Below are positions 1 to 7,605 of a stretch of 20,279 nt of DNA, piece by piece. The position numbers were made by a program, and so were the translations under genes. Below the pieces are notes generated by a model. It made no database searches and was not told where the DNA came from. It saw only the letters and a program-made list of their open reading frames with translations. The stretch is from a virus. The stretch's first letter is position 1, and each line of letters starts with the position of its first letter. The stretch spans positions 1 through 20,279 of IMG/VR virus record IMGVR_UViG_3300035670_001483; one strand, given 5' to 3'.

Positions 1-162
1 GGTGATCGCAGACCGCACGCTTTTTCTAGCGTCAGCGCCAAAAGCCCGTAAACCCTTGCGGCGCAACGAATCTCACGTCGCGTCAAATTGGACTCAGGGC
101 TAGACCGTTAAGCGGGGTTTAGGATCAGTTAACTTAAGCCTAGTGGTTTTTAACTCTTCTCA
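1..162. other. Leader upstream of terminase; candidate cos/packaging region
   Basis: No convincing gene lies here. A frame open from the left edge (positions 2-103) ends in TAG and could be the last 33 codons of an upstream gene, but I do not recognise it. The last 40 bases are markedly more AT-rich than the genes. Two loose inverted repeats can be seen: TAAACCC (49-55) with GGGTTTA (115-121), and AGTTAA (127-132) with TTAACT (150-155). In lambda-type phages the cos site sits just upstream of the small terminase gene, so this stretch is a candidate for part of cos. That rests on position alone; I see no recognisable cosN or clear cosB repeats. Confidence 0.3.
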
Positions 163-687
163 GTGCTGGTTACTTTTGCTGAGTTTGCTGCGATTCGTGG
201 ATGCACGAAAGCTGCAGTGACTCATGCCAGCAAGAGCCGAATCGCGGCGGCGGTGGTTGAGAAAGATGGCAAGCGATGGCTGGATCGCGACCTGGCTTTG
301 GAGCTGTGGAACAGGAACACGCGGGCCACTGCTAACTCGAAGGTCAGCCAGGCCGACCCGGTTGACCCACAGGAGCTGCGGCAGCAAATCGACAAGCTGC
401 CTGATGATGCGATCCCGGATCTCAATGAGAGTCGCGCGAGACGCGAGCATTACCAAGCCGAGCTGGCGAAGTTGCAGGTGACGCAGCAACGTGGCGATCT
501 GGTGCCGGCTGATGAGGTGAAGAAAGAGGCGTTTCAGGTGGGTCGCAGCATCCGCGAGGCGCTGGCGAACCTGGCCGATCGGCTTAGCCATCAGCTGGCG
601 GGCGAGACGGACCCGACGGTGATCCATGAGGTGCTGACGCGTGAGCACCGGGATGCGTTGCTGGTGCTGACGGAGGTGGAAAAGTGA
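163..687 (+). CDS. terS: Terminase small subunit (Nu1-like)
   Basis: Predicted small terminase, which recognises the packaging site on viral DNA and recruits the large subunit. The 174-residue length fits Nu1-type proteins (lambda Nu1 is 181 aa). Residues 1-50 look like a winged helix-turn-helix (FAEFAAIRGCTKAAVTHASK, then KRWLDRD), as expected for cos binding. Residues about 85-174 are a charged helical segment (SRARREHYQAELAKLQ, then GDLVPADEVKKEAF) typical of the oligomerisation part of this family. The start is GTG at 163: an in-frame TAA at 151-153 rules out anything much further upstream, and no good Shine-Dalgarno precedes it. Its 3' end overlaps the large-subunit start (GTGA), implying translational coupling. 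Family assignment is by pattern and position. Confidence 0.85.
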   Translation: MLVTFAEFAAIRGCTKAAVTHASKSRIAAAVVEKDGKRWLDRDLALELWNRNTRATANSKVSQADPVDPQELRQQIDKLPDDAIPDLNESRARREHYQAELAKLQVTQQRGDLVPADEVKKEAFQVGRSIREALANLADRLSHQLAGETDPTVIHEVLTREHRDALLVLTEVEK

Positions 688-2537
688 GCGTCTGGCGCGC
701 GGGATTCATGGACGGGCTGCGACCTGAGCAGCCGTTGACGGTGAGCGAGTGGGCTGACAAGCACCGGCGGCTGAGCAGCAAGGCGAGCGCGGAACCTGGG
801 CCGTGGCGCACCAGCCGGACGCCGTACCTGCGCGAGCCGATGGATTGCTTGAGCAGCAGCAGTCCGGTGCAGCGTGTGGTGATGATGTTCGCGGCGCAGA
901 CGGGCAAGACAGAGGCGGGCAGCAACTGGCTCGGCTATGTGATCGACCACGCGCCTGGGCCAATGCTGCTGGTGCAACCAACTGTTGAGATGGCCAAGCG
1001 GCTTAGCAAGCAGCGGCTCGAGTCAATGATCACTGAGACGCCGGTGTTGGCGGCAAAGATCGCACCGGCCAGGACGAGGGATTCGGGTAACACGATGTTC
1101 GCTAAGGAGTATCCCGGCGGCATCATGTTGCTCACCGGGGCCAACAGCAGCACGGGGCTGCGGTCGGCGCCGTGCAGATACCTGTTTGCTGATGAGGTGG
1201 ATGCGTTCCCGAGCGATGTGGATGGCGAGGGCGATCCGGTGGCACTGGCGGAGCGACGGACGACGACGTTTGCGCGGCGCAAGATTTTGCTCACCAGCAC
1301 GCCAACGGTGAAGGACTTCAGCCGGATTGAGGCGGAGTATCTGCGCAGTGATCAGCGGCGGTTCTATGTGCCGTGCCCTAGCTGTGGCGGGATGCAGTGG
1401 TTGCAGTGGCCGCGGTTGAAGTGGGACGCAAAGCGGCCGGGTGACGTGCGCTATGAGTGCGAGCATTGCGGCGAGCGGTTCGAGGAGCTGCACAAGCCGG
1501 CAATGCTGCGCGGCGGCGAGTGGCGCGCTACGGCACCTGCTGATGGCCGGACTGCGGGGTTCCATCTGTCGGGGCTTTACAGCCCGCTGGGCTGGTGCAG
1601 CTGGGAGCAGCTGGTGGATGACTTCTTGCGGGCGAAGGCTGACGCGCCGGCGTTGAAGGCGTTCGTAAACACAAGGCTGGCGGAGACGTGGGAGGAGGAC
1701 TACGCGGCCGCGGTGAGCGCTGACGGACTGCTTGCCAAGCGGCTGGATTATGCGGCGGGCAAGTGCCCCGATGGCGTGGTGCTGCTGACCTGCGGCGTTG
1801 ACGTGCAGGACAACCGGTTGGCGGTGAGCGTGTGGGGCTGGGGCGAGGCTGAGACGGGCTGGCTGGTGTGGCACCAAGAGCTGATGGGTGACCCGACGCA
1901 GACGGAGGTGTGGGGGCAGCTTGATCAGGTGCTGGCGACTGAATGGGACGCGACGGGCGGGCGTGTGCTGAAGGTGAGCCAGACGGCGGTTGACAGCGGC
2001 GGCCACTGCACGCATGAGGTCTACGCATACGTGCGCGACCGGGTGCGGCAGGGCGTCATTGCGATCAAGGGCAGCAGCAGACGCAATAGCCCGGCGGTTG
2101 GCAAGGGCAACAAGGTTGATGTGAACTGGCGCGGGCGTGTGATCAAGCGTGGCGTCACGTTGTTTCAACTGGGCACCGACACGATTAAGACAACGCTGTT
2201 TGGGCGGCTGCGGCATAACGAAGGCGCTGGCGGGTTGTATTTCGGGCAGGCGGCTGATGCGGAATACTTCAAGCAGCTGACCAGTGAACGGCAGGCACTG
2301 CGGTATCACCGGGGCTTTCCGATACGGGAGTGGGTCAAGAAAGCAGGCGACCGCAACGAGGCGCTGGACTGCGCGGTTTATGGCTATGCAGCGATGTTGA
2401 TCTTTAGCCGACGGATGAACAAGGCGACGATGTGGCAGCAGCTGCGCGATCAGTTGGAAGGTGCAAAGCGCCCGGCGCTAAGATCAAAGCAGCAGGCCGC
2501 CTCTGGGCCTGCTAGTGGCTTCGTTGGTAACTGGTAA
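684..2537 (+). CDS. terL: Terminase large subunit (lambda GpA family)
   Basis: ATPase/nuclease motor that cuts concatemeric DNA and pumps it into the prohead through the portal. At 617 aa it matches GpA-type terminases (lambda gpA is 641 aa). The packaging ATPase shows a Walker-A-like loop AAQTGKTE at residues 70-77 and a Walker B LFADEVD with D170/E171. A zinc-ribbon pair, CPSC (C231, C234) and CEHC (C259, C262), is characteristic of the GpA family. The nuclease domain begins near GVDVQDNRL (D373), followed by AVDSGGH and NEALDCAVYGY, which supply the other acidic metal ligands. The start is GTG at 684, overlapping the small-subunit stop by 4 nt. GpA-type enzymes normally package from cos sites, which suggests unit-length genomes with cohesive ends. 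Confidence 0.97.
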   Translation: MSVWRAGFMDGLRPEQPLTVSEWADKHRRLSSKASAEPGPWRTSRTPYLREPMDCLSSSSPVQRVVMMFAAQTGKTEAGSNWLGYVIDHAPGPMLLVQPTVEMAKRLSKQRLESMITETPVLAAKIAPARTRDSGNTMFAKEYPGGIMLLTGANSSTGLRSAPCRYLFADEVDAFPSDVDGEGDPVALAERRTTTFARRKILLTSTPTVKDFSRIEAEYLRSDQRRFYVPCPSCGGMQWLQWPRLKWDAKRPGDVRYECEHCGERFEELHKPAMLRGGEWRATAPADGRTAGFHLSGLYSPLGWCSWEQLVDDFLRAKADAPALKAFVNTRLAETWEEDYAAAVSADGLLAKRLDYAAGKCPDGVVLLTCGVDVQDNRLAVSVWGWGEAETGWLVWHQELMGDPTQTEVWGQLDQVLATEWDATGGRVLKVSQTAVDSGGHCTHEVYAYVRDRVRQGVIAIKGSSRRNSPAVGKGNKVDVNWRGRVIKRGVTLFQLGTDTIKTTLFGRLRHNEGAGGLYFGQAADAEYFKQLTSERQALRYHRGFPIREWVKKAGDRNEALDCAVYGYAAMLIFSRRMNKATMWQQLRDQLEGAKRPALRSKQQAASGPASGFVGNW

Positions 2538-2539
2538 CC

Positions 2540-3109
2540 GTGCGCATCCCTAGCCAGATCAGAGCGGGCGACACGATCCAGTGGCGCGATGTGGAAGGCG
2601 TTGACAACCTGGGCAACGCGATCAGCAGCGCTGACTATGTGCTGACCTACTACCTGCGGACTAACACGGCGAGCGAAGGCGCGACGGTTGTTGGCAGCGC
2701 TGATGGAACTGGATGGCAGTTCACGATCGCTGCGGCTACTAGCACGGGTTTTGATGCTGGGACGTGGTTTTGGCAGGCGGTCGCGACGAAGTCCGGCAGC
2801 ACCATCACGATGGGCAGCGGCCAGCTGACTGTGCTGCGGTCGCTGAGCTATACCGGCACACCGGGCGCTGTTGATGGACGGTCACAGGCGCAGCAGGATC
2901 TGGATGCGGTGCAGTCCGCGATCCGTGCGTTGGTATCTGGCGGTGTGGTGCGTGAGTACACGATCGGCAGCCGCAGCCTGAAGAAGTATGAACTGGCGGA
3001 TCTGATGCAGCTTGAGTCAAAGCTCAAGGCTGAGGTCAAGCGTGAGCAGATGGCGGAACTTATGGCCAACGGGCTCGGTAACCCTCACAATCTGTTTGTG
3101 AGGTTCTGA
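2540..3109 (+). CDS. gpW-like head-tail joining protein with extra N-terminal beta domain
   Basis: Probable head completion protein. The last ~75 residues (from about 115) resemble lambda gpW, a 68-aa protein that sits under the portal: a helix around AIRALVSGG, a beta hairpin VREYTIGSRS, then LKKYELADLMQLESKLKAEV, matching the gpW pattern with its DLKKYIAELE helix. It also occupies the gpW position between terminase and portal. Residues 1-100 are a separate beta-rich domain (GDTIQWRDVEG, YVLTYYLRTNT, GTWFWQAVAT) that looks like an immunoglobulin-type sandwich and is not part of lambda gpW. The start is GTG, 2 nt after the terminase stop. The gpW part is moderately supported by eye; the fold of the N-terminal part is inferred. 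Confidence 0.65.
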   Translation: MRIPSQIRAGDTIQWRDVEGVDNLGNAISSADYVLTYYLRTNTASEGATVVGSADGTGWQFTIAAATSTGFDAGTWFWQAVATKSGSTITMGSGQLTVLRSLSYTGTPGAVDGRSQAQQDLDAVQSAIRALVSGGVVREYTIGSRSLKKYELADLMQLESKLKAEVKREQMAELMANGLGNPHNLFVRF

Positions 3110-3110
3110 C

Positions 3111-4676
3111 ATGGGACTGAGGACGCGATTGTTTCGAGCGATGGGATTTGAGCCGGTGCGGCCGCGGATGCGGGCGTATCAAGGCGCGCGTGTCAGTCGG
3201 CTGACGGCCGATTGGGTGACAAGCGGCACCAGCGCCGACGCCGAGATTAAGTCGAGCTTCAAGGCACTGCGCAACCGTGCGCGGCAGTTGTGCCGTGACA
3301 ATGACTACGCGCGGCAGGCGGTGCGCGCGATCCAGAACAACGTGATCGGGCATGGCATCCGGCATCAGGGGCAGGTGCGGATGCTGCGCGGCGGCAAGCT
3401 CGACGAGGCGATCAATGGCCGCATCCATGAGGAGTGGGAGAAGTGGATGCACAAGAACCGCTGTGATGTGAGCGGGATCCTTGGCTTTCACGACATCGAG
3501 CGGTTGCTGGTGCGCAGCATGGCCGAGTCGGGCGAGGTGTTCGTGCGGATGATTAAGCGGCCATTCGGTGACAGCCGTGTGCCGTTTGCGCTGCAGGTGC
3601 TGGAGGCGGATTATCTGATCGACGATGAGGTGCCGCAGGCGGCTGACGGCAACACAGTGCGGATGGGCATCGAGGTGGATCAGTACCTGCGGCCGCAGGC
3701 GTATCACTTCTACGCGAATCACCCTGGCGACACTTACGCGGGCAACGCGCGCACCAACGGCCGCCGCATCCGTGTGCCAGCCGATGAAGTGATCCATCTG
3801 TTCATGCCTGAGCGGCCAGGGCAGACGCGGGGCGTGTCGTGGTTTGCGTCGGCACTGATGCGGCTCCACATGCTGCAGGGCTATGAAGAGGCCGAGGTGG
3901 TGCGTGCGCGAGCGAGCAGCGCGCTGATGGGATTCATCACCAGCCCCGAGGGCGAGCTGGTGGGTGATGAGGTCTACGAGGGCGAGCGTGTCAGTGAGTT
4001 CCAGCCTGGTGTGTTCAAGTATCTGCAACCGGGCGAAAGCGTCACGGTGCCGGACCTAAACAGCCCTGATGGCCAGCTTGAGCCGTTCACGCGGTCGATG
4101 CTGCGGGCTGTTGCTGCTGGCGTAGGTGTTTCGTTTGAGAGCATCAGCAAGAACTTCTCAGAGAGCAACTACAGCAGCAGCCGGCTGAGCCTGCTGGAGG
4201 AGCGCGACACCTATCGGGTGCTGCAGCGGTACATGGTGGAGAACTTCCACCAGCAGGTGTTTGAGCAGTGGCTTGAGATGGCGGTGCTGAGCGGCGCGTT
4301 GAGCCTGCCTGGGTATGAGACCAACCCAGACCGCTATCGCGCCAGCCGGTGGGTGCCACGCAGCTGGGAGTGGGTTGATCCGCAACGCGAGGTGGCGGCA
4401 TATAAGGCAGCGGTCCGGTGTGGCTTTAAGACGCTGGGCCAGGTGATCGCGGAGCAGGGCGGCGACCTTGAGGATGTGCTGGTGGCGCGTCAAGCCGAGC
4501 TGGCGATGCTCGATGAGATGGACATCGTCACCGACACCGACCCGAGTGAGGTGAGCGATAGCGGCGCGGTGCAGGCTCCGCTCGGCATGGGCGCGATGCC
4601 GGCATTTGATGAGACGGAGCCGCCGGCGATGGCTGATGAGGAAGAAGAGGAGGCGATTGAAGATGACGATGATTGA
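3111..4676 (+). CDS. Portal protein (lambda gpB family)
   Basis: Forms the dodecameric ring at the unique capsid vertex that nucleates head assembly and conducts DNA. At 521 aa it matches lambda-B-type portals (lambda gpB is 533 aa). Family traits visible: an N-terminal TADWVTSGTSADAEI segment, the core RNRARQLCRDNDYARQAVRAI at about residues 53-73, VFVRMIKRPFG, then VIHLFMPERPGQTRGVSWFA near residues 225-245, and NYSSSRLSLLEERDTYRVLQ around 346-365. The tail is extremely acidic (DEEEEEAIEDDDD). The ATG at 3111 follows the upstream stop by one base. The last 14 nt overlap the start of the protease-capsid gene, and the purine-rich codons of the acidic tail supply that gene's Shine-Dalgarno. 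Confidence 0.96.
   Translation: MGLRTRLFRAMGFEPVRPRMRAYQGARVSRLTADWVTSGTSADAEIKSSFKALRNRARQLCRDNDYARQAVRAIQNNVIGHGIRHQGQVRMLRGGKLDEAINGRIHEEWEKWMHKNRCDVSGILGFHDIERLLVRSMAESGEVFVRMIKRPFGDSRVPFALQVLEADYLIDDEVPQAADGNTVRMGIEVDQYLRPQAYHFYANHPGDTYAGNARTNGRRIRVPADEVIHLFMPERPGQTRGVSWFASALMRLHMLQGYEEAEVVRARASSALMGFITSPEGELVGDEVYEGERVSEFQPGVFKYLQPGESVTVPDLNSPDGQLEPFTRSMLRAVAAGVGVSFESISKNFSESNYSSSRLSLLEERDTYRVLQRYMVENFHQQVFEQWLEMAVLSGALSLPGYETNPDRYRASRWVPRSWEWVDPQREVAAYKAAVRCGFKTLGQVIAEQGGDLEDVLVARQAELAMLDEMDIVTDTDPSEVSDSGAVQAPLGMGAMPAFDETEPPAMADEEEEEAIEDDDD
4648..4653 (+). promoter_or_regulatory. Shine-Dalgarno that fixes the protease-capsid start
   Basis: A consensus AGGAGG lies inside the portal gene, 9 nt upstream of ATG 4663. 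It favours 4663 over the upstream in-frame TTG/ATG codons at 4606-4609, which would add an improbable Arg/Lys-rich leader made from another frame of the portal's acidic tail. Confidence 0.8.
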
Positions 4677-6732
4677 ACCCGATAGACTGAAGTCAGTAGA
4701 AGATCGCAGCGCTATGAATCTTGCGCGTCCCTATCCCAACGAACACGCCGCGAGACTGACCGATCCTGATCAGTACGATTCGCTGCGCCGCGAGAATGAT
4801 GCCGGTGGTGCTGGTGTCGATTTTATCTATGGGATCAAGGAAGGCGTAAGCGAGGTTCAGGCGATCCGGTTCAACAGCTCGCAATACACCCCGACCGAGG
4901 CGCGCGCTTGGCTGGCTGAGCACGACTTCACGCCGATCGAGTTTGAGGAGGCCACCGGCGATGGTGAGGACCGCAGCCTGACAGGCAAGTATCAGCGCGC
5001 TGAGGTGACCACCTTCGATGAGGTGAAAGATCGCACCTATGAGTTCCCATTTAGCTCTGAGTTCCCGGTTGCGCGCTATTTCGGCAACGAGATCCTGAGC
5101 CACGATGAAGAAGCAGCCAACCTAAGCCGTCTGAACGATGGCGCGCCGCTGCTGTTCAACCACAACCCTGACAAGGTGATCGGCGTGGTTGAGCGGGCAT
5201 ACATCGACGGCAAACGCCGCCGCGGCTATGCACGCGTGCGGTTCAGCCGCAACGCCTTTGCTCAGGAGATCCTGAGTGATGTGAAGGATGGCGTTCTACG
5301 GAATGTCTCCTTCGGCTACTCCATTGACAAAATGGAGGAGCGTGGCAGTGGCGACTATGTTGCAACTGCTTGGTCTCCTTACGAGATCAGCGTTGTCTCG
5401 GTGCCGGCTGACCCCGGCGTCGGGATCGGCCGATCTTTTGAGGCTGACACCCCTGCTGCTTCGGCAGCACCATCCCCTGATCCTATTCCTCTAATGGAAA
5501 CCGCCACCCCCGATCTGGCCGTGGTGCAGGCCGAGGCCGCTCAGGCCGAACGGTCCCGCATCTCGGACATCACTGCCCTGTGCGACAAGCACGGCATGGC
5601 AGACCTGGGCCGGCAGCTGGTTGAGTCTGGTCGTTCAATCGACGAGGCTCGCGCTGCTGTGCTCGACAAGCTCAACATTCACCAGGAGACCGTGACCATG
5701 CAGGCCGCCGACCTTGGCCTTAGCGAGAAGGAGAGCCGCAGCTTCTCCTTCCTGCGCGCCATCAACTTCCTTGCTAACCCAACCGATCGCTCGGCTCGCG
5801 AGGCTGCTGCCTTCGAGATTGAGGCCTCCGAGGCTGCTGCGGCCAAGCTCGGCCGTCAATCGCGCGGTATCACCATCCCTCAGGATGTGCTGCGCCGTGA
5901 CCTGAACGTGGGTGCTGCCACCGCTGGCGGTAACCTCGTCGCCACCGAACTGGACGCCGGCAGCTTCATCGATCTGCTGCGCAATGCTTCCGCTCTGGAT
6001 CAAGCTGGCGCCACCGTGCTGACCGGCCTGACCGGCAACGTTGCCATCCCCCGCCAATCCGGCGCTGCTACCGCCTACTGGGTGGCCGAGAGCGGCTCGC
6101 CTACCGAGAGCCAACAGACCGTGGATCAGGTCAGCCTGACCCCCAAGACGGTTGCTGCCTACACCGACTACAGCCGCCGCCTGATGCTGCAGTCCAGCAT
6201 CGACGTGGAGAACATGGTCCGCAACGACCTGGCTCGCGTGCTTGCGCTCAAGATCGACGCTGCTGGCCTTTATGGCACCGGCAGCAACAGCGAACCCCTC
6301 GGACTGAAGCTGACCACCGGCATCGGCACCGAGAACTTCGCTGCTGCGATCCCCACCTTCGCTGAGGTTGTGGCACTTGAGAGCGACGTGGCAACTGCTA
6401 ACGCACTGCTTGGCAGCCCTGTCTACCTGATGAACGCTGCCATGCGCGGCGGTCTGAAGACCAAGGCCAAGGATGCAGGCTCCGGCCTGTTCGTGATGGA
6501 AGGCAACGAGGTCAATGGCTACCGCGGCGTGCTCTCCAATCAGGTTGAGTCCGGCGATCTGTGGTTTGGCAACTTCGCTGACCTGATCATCGGTTACTTC
6601 TCCGGCCTGGATTTGATGGTTGACCCCTACACCCACAGCACCTCCGGCACTGTGCGCGTGGTCGCCATGCAGGACGTGGACATCGCTGTTCGCCATCCTG
6701 AATCGTTCAGCCGCGGCAACGACACCCTCTGA
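4663..6732 (+). CDS. HK97-type prohead protease fused to major capsid protein
   Basis: One 689-aa frame holds both head maturation protease and shell protein. Residues ~90-260 are an HK97 prohead protease (peptidase U35 type): FNHNPDKVIGVV with H167, LRNVSFGYS with S216, and SPYEISVVSVPADPG with E241 are the expected catalytic-region motifs. Residues ~275-345 are a Pro/Ala linker and a charged helical scaffold-like segment (AQAERSRISDITALC, then RQLVESGRSIDEARA). From about residue 346 the HK97-fold capsid protein follows, with GGNLVATELDAGSFIDLLRN, NVAIPRQSG, the YGTGSNSEPLGL loop and C-terminal VRVVAMQDVDIAVRHPESF. Start ATG 4663 has AGGAGG 9 nt upstream. The capsid half uses more GCT/GCC, ACC and CTG codons than the packaging genes, as in highly expressed genes. 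Whether one polypeptide is cleaved or a capsid-only product is also made cannot be told from sequence. Confidence 0.93.
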   Translation: MTMIEPDRLKSVEDRSAMNLARPYPNEHAARLTDPDQYDSLRRENDAGGAGVDFIYGIKEGVSEVQAIRFNSSQYTPTEARAWLAEHDFTPIEFEEATGDGEDRSLTGKYQRAEVTTFDEVKDRTYEFPFSSEFPVARYFGNEILSHDEEAANLSRLNDGAPLLFNHNPDKVIGVVERAYIDGKRRRGYARVRFSRNAFAQEILSDVKDGVLRNVSFGYSIDKMEERGSGDYVATAWSPYEISVVSVPADPGVGIGRSFEADTPAASAAPSPDPIPLMETATPDLAVVQAEAAQAERSRISDITALCDKHGMADLGRQLVESGRSIDEARAAVLDKLNIHQETVTMQAADLGLSEKESRSFSFLRAINFLANPTDRSAREAAAFEIEASEAAAAKLGRQSRGITIPQDVLRRDLNVGAATAGGNLVATELDAGSFIDLLRNASALDQAGATVLTGLTGNVAIPRQSGAATAYWVAESGSPTESQQTVDQVSLTPKTVAAYTDYSRRLMLQSSIDVENMVRNDLARVLALKIDAAGLYGTGSNSEPLGLKLTTGIGTENFAAAIPTFAEVVALESDVATANALLGSPVYLMNAAMRGGLKTKAKDAGSGLFVMEGNEVNGYRGVLSNQVESGDLWFGNFADLIIGYFSGLDLMVDPYTHSTSGTVRVVAMQDVDIAVRHPESFSRGNDTL
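5684..5700 (+). promoter_or_regulatory. Candidate internal ribosome binding site and ATG for capsid-only product
   Basis: AGGAG (5684-5688) stands 9 nt before an in-frame ATG (5698-5700) at the junction of the scaffold-like segment and the capsid domain. Initiation here would give a 344-aa capsid protein without protease. Another in-frame ATG at 5494 has no visible Shine-Dalgarno. Use of either start is inferred. Confidence 0.4.
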
Positions 6733-6734
6733 TC

Positions 6735-6941
6735 ATGTTGATCAAGGTCCTACGGCAAACAATGCTGGCAGGGCAGGTGGCCAGAATCGGGGATGTCCTT
6801 GAGGCATCCCCCTCTGACGCCAAGTTCCTGATCGGTATTGGCAAAGCTGTGGAGGCCATCGCAGCGGTGGCCGACGTGGTTCAGGACTTGCCTGAACCGA
6901 CCCGTAAACCAACAACCCCCAGACGGAGGGCTAAGTCATGA
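6735..6941 (+). CDS. Small protein of unknown function after capsid gene
   Basis: A 68-aa protein I cannot assign to a named family. Residues 1-40 (MLIKVLRQTMLAGQVARIGD, then DAKFLIGIGKAVE) resemble small proteins commonly found directly behind phage capsid genes, with a beta segment, a conserved-looking Gly and a short helix ending in IGIGKA. The last ~18 residues are Pro/Arg/Lys-rich (PEPTRKPTTPRRRAKS) and probably disordered. ATG 6735 is 2 nt after the capsid stop, with no strong Shine-Dalgarno, so it probably depends on coupling. Its stop overlaps the next ATG (ATGA). A minor head role is an inference from position. Confidence 0.65.
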   Translation: MLIKVLRQTMLAGQVARIGDVLEASPSDAKFLIGIGKAVEAIAAVADVVQDLPEPTRKPTTPRRRAKS

Positions 6942-7327
6942 CCATCCACAATCTCGGGTCCAAAACGGATCTGCTCGAAATCCACAACAACGCAGTTGTC
7001 GCGTCAACCGGCGCTGGCACCCCTGCCAACGTTGACCTGCTGGATTATGAAGGCGACGTTGCTTTCATCATCGATGCTGCTGCTGCCGGTTCTGGCGTCA
7101 CACTGACCGCCAAGATCCAGCACAGCAACACAACCACCGCCGGCGATTTCGTCGATGTGACCGGTGGCGGCTTTACCGCTGCTGCCGCTAACACCGCCTT
7201 CCAAGAGAAGATCTACCTGAACAGCAACGACCTGCGTCGTTATGTTCGCGTGCTCTTCACCGTGACTGGCGGTACCGGCACCGGCGCTGTTTCAGTGGTT
7301 GCTCTCGGCTCGAAGAAGTACAGCTGA
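6938..7327 (+). CDS. Beta-rich structural protein, possible capsid decoration
   Basis: A 129-aa protein, nearly all short beta strands separated by Gly/Ala/Thr turns, without Cys, signal peptide or membrane segment. The strand pattern VTLTAKIQHSN, GDFVDVTGGGF, LRRYVRVLFTVTGGTG resembles small sandwich domains used as head decoration or cement proteins. Its place immediately behind the capsid gene fits that. The start ATG at 6938 has GGAGG at 6925-6929, 8 nt upstream, and overlaps the previous stop by 4 nt. The protein at 7602 shows the same layout and may be a distant paralogue. The decoration role is inferred; a connector or tail role is possible. Confidence 0.7.
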   Translation: MTIHNLGSKTDLLEIHNNAVVASTGAGTPANVDLLDYEGDVAFIIDAAAAGSGVTLTAKIQHSNTTTAGDFVDVTGGGFTAAAANTAFQEKIYLNSNDLRRYVRVLFTVTGGTGTGAVSVVALGSKKYS

Positions 7328-7605
7328 TGGCGCTGACGGAGGATCTCGGAATCTTCCTGGCAGACTTCGGCGTCAGCTGCACAGCTGGCGCCGTTACTGC
7401 CCTTGGCATCCTGGACATGCCAAGCCAAGTGCTGGCGAATGGCATGGTGCTCAGCACCGACTACACACTGACCGCCAAGGCTTCTGACTTCGGCACGCTG
7501 ACCCGCGGCAGCTCGATCACGGTTGATTCTGTGGCCTACACCGTGCGCGAGGTGATGCTGATGGATGACGGCAAGATCGTTCAACTTGGACTTCAAAAAA
7601 CATGA
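7327..7605 (+). CDS. FII-like head-tail connector
   Basis: A 92-aa protein resembling lambda gpFII (117 aa), which joins the finished head to the tail. The match is in the C-terminal beta barrel: DFGTLTRGSSITVDSVAYTV, then REVMLMDDGKIVQLGL, compared with the lambda pattern of RRGDTLTI, an aromatic-containing strand and a DDG turn. Its place between the capsid and tail terminator genes agrees with the lambda order. The start ATG shares a base with the previous TGA (TGATG), and the stop overlaps the next start (ATGA). Two internal Cys-free beta strands precede the barrel. Confidence is moderate because the family is short and divergent. Confidence 0.65.
   Translation: MALTEDLGIFLADFGVSCTAGAVTALGILDMPSQVLANGMVLSTDYTLTAKASDFGTLTRGSSITVDSVAYTVREVMLMDDGKIVQLGLQKT

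Noticed and set aside
17-32. Small hairpin ACGCT-TTTTCT-AGCGT as a terminator
   Set aside because: Only 5 bp with T residues in the loop and no T tract after the stem; too weak to call.
4606-4662. N-terminal extension of the protease-capsid gene from a TTG/ATG at 4606-4609
   Set aside because: It would encode a mostly Arg/Lys leader from another frame of the portal's acidic tail; ATG 4663 has AGGAGG at ideal spacing.
1023-6696. Long minus-strand open frames (for example 1023-2309, 3060-4028, 5635-6696)
   Set aside because: They lie opposite strongly supported terminase, portal and capsid genes, have His/Arg/Pro- or Gly-rich low-complexity translations and no motifs. GC-rich coding DNA commonly leaves the opposite strand open.
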